Of a DNA stretch of 9,478 nucleotides, positions 8,276 to 9,478 are shown piece by piece. Numbering within the stretch: the first letter of the stretch is position 1; each line of letters opens with the position of its first letter. The notes beneath the pieces are model-generated. The model did no database searches. It was given only the letters and a program-made list of their open reading frames with translations, and was not told the DNA's origin. Source of the stretch: an uncultured Acidaminococcus sp. (GTDB lineage: Bacteria > Bacillota > Negativicutes > Acidaminococcales > Acidaminococcaceae); contig CAJMHI010000060.1 in assembly GCA_905213155.1 (NCBI GenBank), forward strand, positions 1 to 9,478. Direction: 5' to 3'. The position numbers were made by a program, and so were the translations under genes.

Positions 8276-8280
8276 CCTCC
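8276..8280 (-). promoter_or_regulatory. pyrB ribosome binding site
   Basis: GGAGG, preceded by AA, lies 7 nt before the pyrB ATG and directly after the attenuator's U-tract. It is the canonical Shine-Dalgarno sequence and fixes the pyrB start. Confidence 0.9.
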
Positions 8281-8281
8281 T

Positions 8282-8320
8282 TATAAAAATAAGCCCTCTC
8301 GTCCTAAGACAAGAAGGCTT
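8282..8320 (-). terminator. intrinsic terminator (pyr attenuator)
   Basis: A 13-bp stem is formed by AAGCCTTCTTGTC and GACGAGAGGGCTT with two G-U pairs and a TTAG loop, followed by TTATTTTTAT as U-tract. It lies just upstream of the pyrB ribosome binding site and so would stop transcription before the operon when pyrimidines are plentiful. Stem, loop and tract are directly visible; its role as an attenuator follows from the overlapping PyrR loop and antiterminator. Confidence 0.9.
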
Positions 8321-8355
8321 TTAAGATGCTTCTGGAATCAAAGTCCCTTTCTTAG
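8304..8355 (-). promoter_or_regulatory. antiterminator pairing of the pyr leader
   Basis: The 3' half of the PyrR loop is complementary to the 5' arm of the terminator. CTAAGA (8355-8350) can pair with TCTTAG (8309-8304), AAGG (8349-8346) with CCTT (8317-8314), and CTT (8343-8341) with AAG (8320-8318), leaving a 4-nt bulge CTTG on one side and GA on the other. This fold is incompatible with both the PyrR loop and the terminator, as required for attenuation. The pairing was worked out by hand; its energy was not calculated. Confidence 0.7.
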
Positions 8356-8368
8356 TCTCACAGGACTA
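8341..8368 (-). promoter_or_regulatory. PyrR-binding RNA loop (anti-antiterminator)
   Basis: The leader transcript contains AGTCCTGTGAGACTAAGAAA followed by GGGACTT. The core CCTGTGAGACT plus a downstream AAAGG resembles the conserved PyrR recognition loop known from Bacillus and other Gram-positive pyr leaders. Outer arms AGTCC (8367-8363) and GGACT (8346-8342) can pair to close the stem-loop. By established PyrR biology, UMP-bound PyrR stabilises this loop, blocks the antiterminator and lets the terminator form. Its place between promoter and terminator fits exactly. The match is from memory of the consensus, not from a covariance-model search. Confidence 0.85.
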
Positions 8369-8396
8369 GATTAAAGGTTCATATGAAGTTATTGTT

Positions 8397-8425
8397 AGTG
8401 TACCATGGGCCAATGCAAAAGTCAA
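8397..8425 (-). promoter_or_regulatory. promoter of the pyr operon (extended -10)
   Basis: On the minus strand a -35 box TTGACT (8425-8420) is followed by a 17-bp spacer and a -10 box TACACT (8402-8397), with TG one base before the -10 box (extended -10). The -35 matches 5 of 6 and the -10 matches 4 of 6 sigma-70/SigA consensus bases at optimal spacing. Transcription would start near 8389-8391, giving a leader of about 120 nt before pyrB. The -35 box begins 5 nt after the ddh stop codon. The start site is predicted, not measured. Confidence 0.75.
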
Positions 8426-8430
8426 CTTCT

Positions 8431-9417
8431 TTACAGGAGATGGCTGCGCAGATAGGCACCATCCTGAGGCATCAGGTATGCCGGTGCGATATCAAACACG
8501 GTCTTGCAGCCGGTTACCCCTTCCTGACGCAACCGGTACGCGGCCCGGGCATAGGCAACGAGTACACTGGTAGTAAATTCCGGATTGGAGTCCAGCTTCA
8601 AAGAAAACTCCATCACGTGCTTGTGTTCCTCCGCATGGCCAGTAGCACCGCTGCGGATCACAAAGCCGCCATGGGCCAGCCCCATATGGTTCTGGTTGAA
8701 TTCCTCTTCCGAGATAAAATGCACCGTAGTGTCATAGTCCGCAAAGTAATTAGGCATCGTAACAATGGCCTGTTCCACCTTTTGGGGATCTGCCCCTTCT
8801 TCCAGCACCACATAGCACTCCTGGGTATGCATCTGCCGCGGCGTAAGCGCAGGATTTTTCCCGCTCCGGACAGCTTCCAGGGCACTTTCCACCGGCACTG
8901 TATATTGTTTTGCGTTTTTTACACCAGGGATGCGCCGGATGGCATCACTATGCCCCTGGCTCACGCCCCGGCCCCAGAATGTATAATCCTTCCCGGTGCG
9001 CAAAATAGCATTCATATAAATCCGTGCCAGGGAAAAGAGTCCAGGATCCCAGCCCACAGAAATAATTCCCAGATGGCCGGATGCTTTGGCAGCCTGCTCT
9101 ACCGCAGCAAAATGTTCCGGGATGCGGGCGTGGGTATCAAAGCTGTCAATCACATTGAAATACTTCACGACTTCCGGCGTCTGTTTAGGCAGATCCGTGG
9201 CACTGCCGCCGCAGAGAATCATCACATCAATTTTATCCTGCCAAGCTTGCAAGTTCGCTACTGCAACCACAGGAACCCCCTGCGTAGCAATGGTAACGGA
9301 CTTAGGATCCCTGCGGGTAAATACTGCCGCCAGTTTCATATCCGGATTTTTCTCCAGGGCACATTCCACCCCTCTGCCCAGATTGCCGTAGCCATAAATA
9401 CCAATGCGAATTGCCAT
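8431..9417 (-). CDS. ddh: meso-diaminopimelate D-dehydrogenase
   Basis: NADP-dependent enzyme that reductively aminates tetrahydrodipicolinate to meso-2,6-diaminopimelate in one step, the short route to lysine and peptidoglycan cross-link precursor; cytosolic. The 328-residue product matches the family's usual length of about 320-330. An N-terminal Rossmann fold carries GYGNLG (residues 9-14) followed by FTRRDP (33-38), suited to NADP. Family signatures I recognise are CGGSATDLP (69-77), GWDPG (122-126), WGRGVSQGHSDA (148-159), MPNYF (221-225) and HGG (249-251). The ATG at 9417 is chosen because the nucleotide-binding motif starts a few residues later and an in-frame stop lies upstream with no start between. 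No good Shine-Dalgarno precedes it. It lies upstream of the pyrimidine operon on the same strand with no visible terminator between. Identification is strong; the link to pyrimidine genes is only positional. Confidence 0.95.
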   Translation of the reverse strand: MAIRIGIYGYGNLGRGVECALEKNPDMKLAAVFTRRDPKSVTIATQGVPVVAVANLQAWQDKIDVMILCGGSATDLPKQTPEVVKYFNVIDSFDTHARIPEHFAAVEQAAKASGHLGIISVGWDPGLFSLARIYMNAILRTGKDYTFWGRGVSQGHSDAIRRIPGVKNAKQYTVPVESALEAVRSGKNPALTPRQMHTQECYVVLEEGADPQKVEQAIVTMPNYFADYDTTVHFISEEEFNQNHMGLAHGGFVIRSGATGHAEEHKHVMEFSLKLDSNPEFTTSVLVAYARAAYRLRQEGVTGCKTVFDIAPAYLMPQDGAYLRSHLL

Positions 9418-9436
9418 GATTTGACTTGTATGATAA

Positions 9437-9457
9437 TTACAGAAGCAAAATCACCAT
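9437..9457 (-). other. possible six-codon leader ORF upstream of ddh
   Basis: A purine-rich AAAGAAAGGAAA is followed at once by ATG, giving the frame M-V-I-L-L-L-stop, which ends 19 nt before the ddh start. The AAGG core is only 3 nt from the ATG but 6 nt from the following in-frame GTG, so GTG could be the better start. ddh itself lacks a clear ribosome binding site, which makes a short translated leader or reinitiation conceivable. The frame is so short that chance is an adequate explanation. No composition of regulatory codons, such as runs of Lys, is seen. Confidence 0.15.
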
Positions 9458-9478
9458 TTTCCTTTCTTTAGATTCTGT

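Noticed and set aside
8291..8327. The attenuator hairpin as a terminator for plus-strand transcription
   Set aside because: On the plus strand the stem is followed by only a short T run and then AAG, and no plus-strand gene exists to be terminated.
8378..8387. Perfect 10-bp palindrome TTCATATGAA near the predicted pyr transcription start
   Set aside because: Short and AT-rich, so easily found by chance. It resembles no operator I can name, and the leader already has a full attenuator.
8383..9471. 362-codon open frame on the plus strand
   Set aside because: It runs opposite ddh and the pyr promoter and leader. The protein has no recognisable motif, and the conserved ddh motifs on the other strand explain the sequence.
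1..9478. Search by eye for CRISPR arrays, tRNA or rRNA genes, insertion sequences and attachment sites
   Set aside because: None seen. The window is almost wholly occupied by intact core-metabolism genes, with only the 162-bp pyr leader and short ends left over.

Overview
The window carries two transcription units in the same direction, both on the minus strand, and is almost entirely coding. The first is ddh (meso-diaminopimelate D-dehydrogenase, 8431-9417). The second is a six-gene de novo pyrimidine operon that reads, in transcription order, pyrB, pyrC, carA, carB, pyrK, pyrD (8268 down to 52). It covers glutamine + bicarbonate + ATP to carbamoyl phosphate (CarA/CarB), carbamoyl aspartate (PyrB), dihydroorotate (PyrC) and orotate (PyrD with PyrK). 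The last two steps to UMP (PyrE, PyrF) are not in the window and may lie beyond its left end.

The 162-bp gap between ddh and pyrB is the main regulatory region. In transcription order it holds an extended -10 promoter, a PyrR-type RNA binding loop, a sequence that can form an antiterminator, a strong intrinsic terminator with a U-tract, and the pyrB ribosome binding site. This is the classical Gram-positive PyrR attenuation arrangement. No pyrR gene is present here, so the regulator would have to be encoded elsewhere.

Inside the operon the genes are tightly packed: overlaps of 17, 13 and 7 nt, or gaps of 1 and 3 nt. Most Shine-Dalgarno sites are embedded in the last codons of the gene before, which suggests translational coupling. 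After pyrD a well-placed ribosome binding site opens a frame that stops after nine codons. The remaining left edge is too short to say what follows.

The organism is most likely a member of the Bacillota (Firmicutes). The reasons are the PyrR attenuator, a class 1B dihydroorotate dehydrogenase with its PyrK partner, a Bacillus-type class I dihydroorotase, an aspartate carbamoyltransferase without a PyrI regulatory gene, strong GGAGG ribosome binding sites and a ddh gene. Base composition looks close to half GC by eye, not computed. Negativicutes is a plausible guess, but the sequence alone does not prove it.

I found no undescribed system. The region is ordinary core metabolism with a clear known type of RNA switch. 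The items worth a second look are small: the aborted frame after pyrD, ddh with no terminator before the pyr promoter, and a repeated 13-nt element that encodes both a protein C-terminus and the next gene's ribosome binding site.
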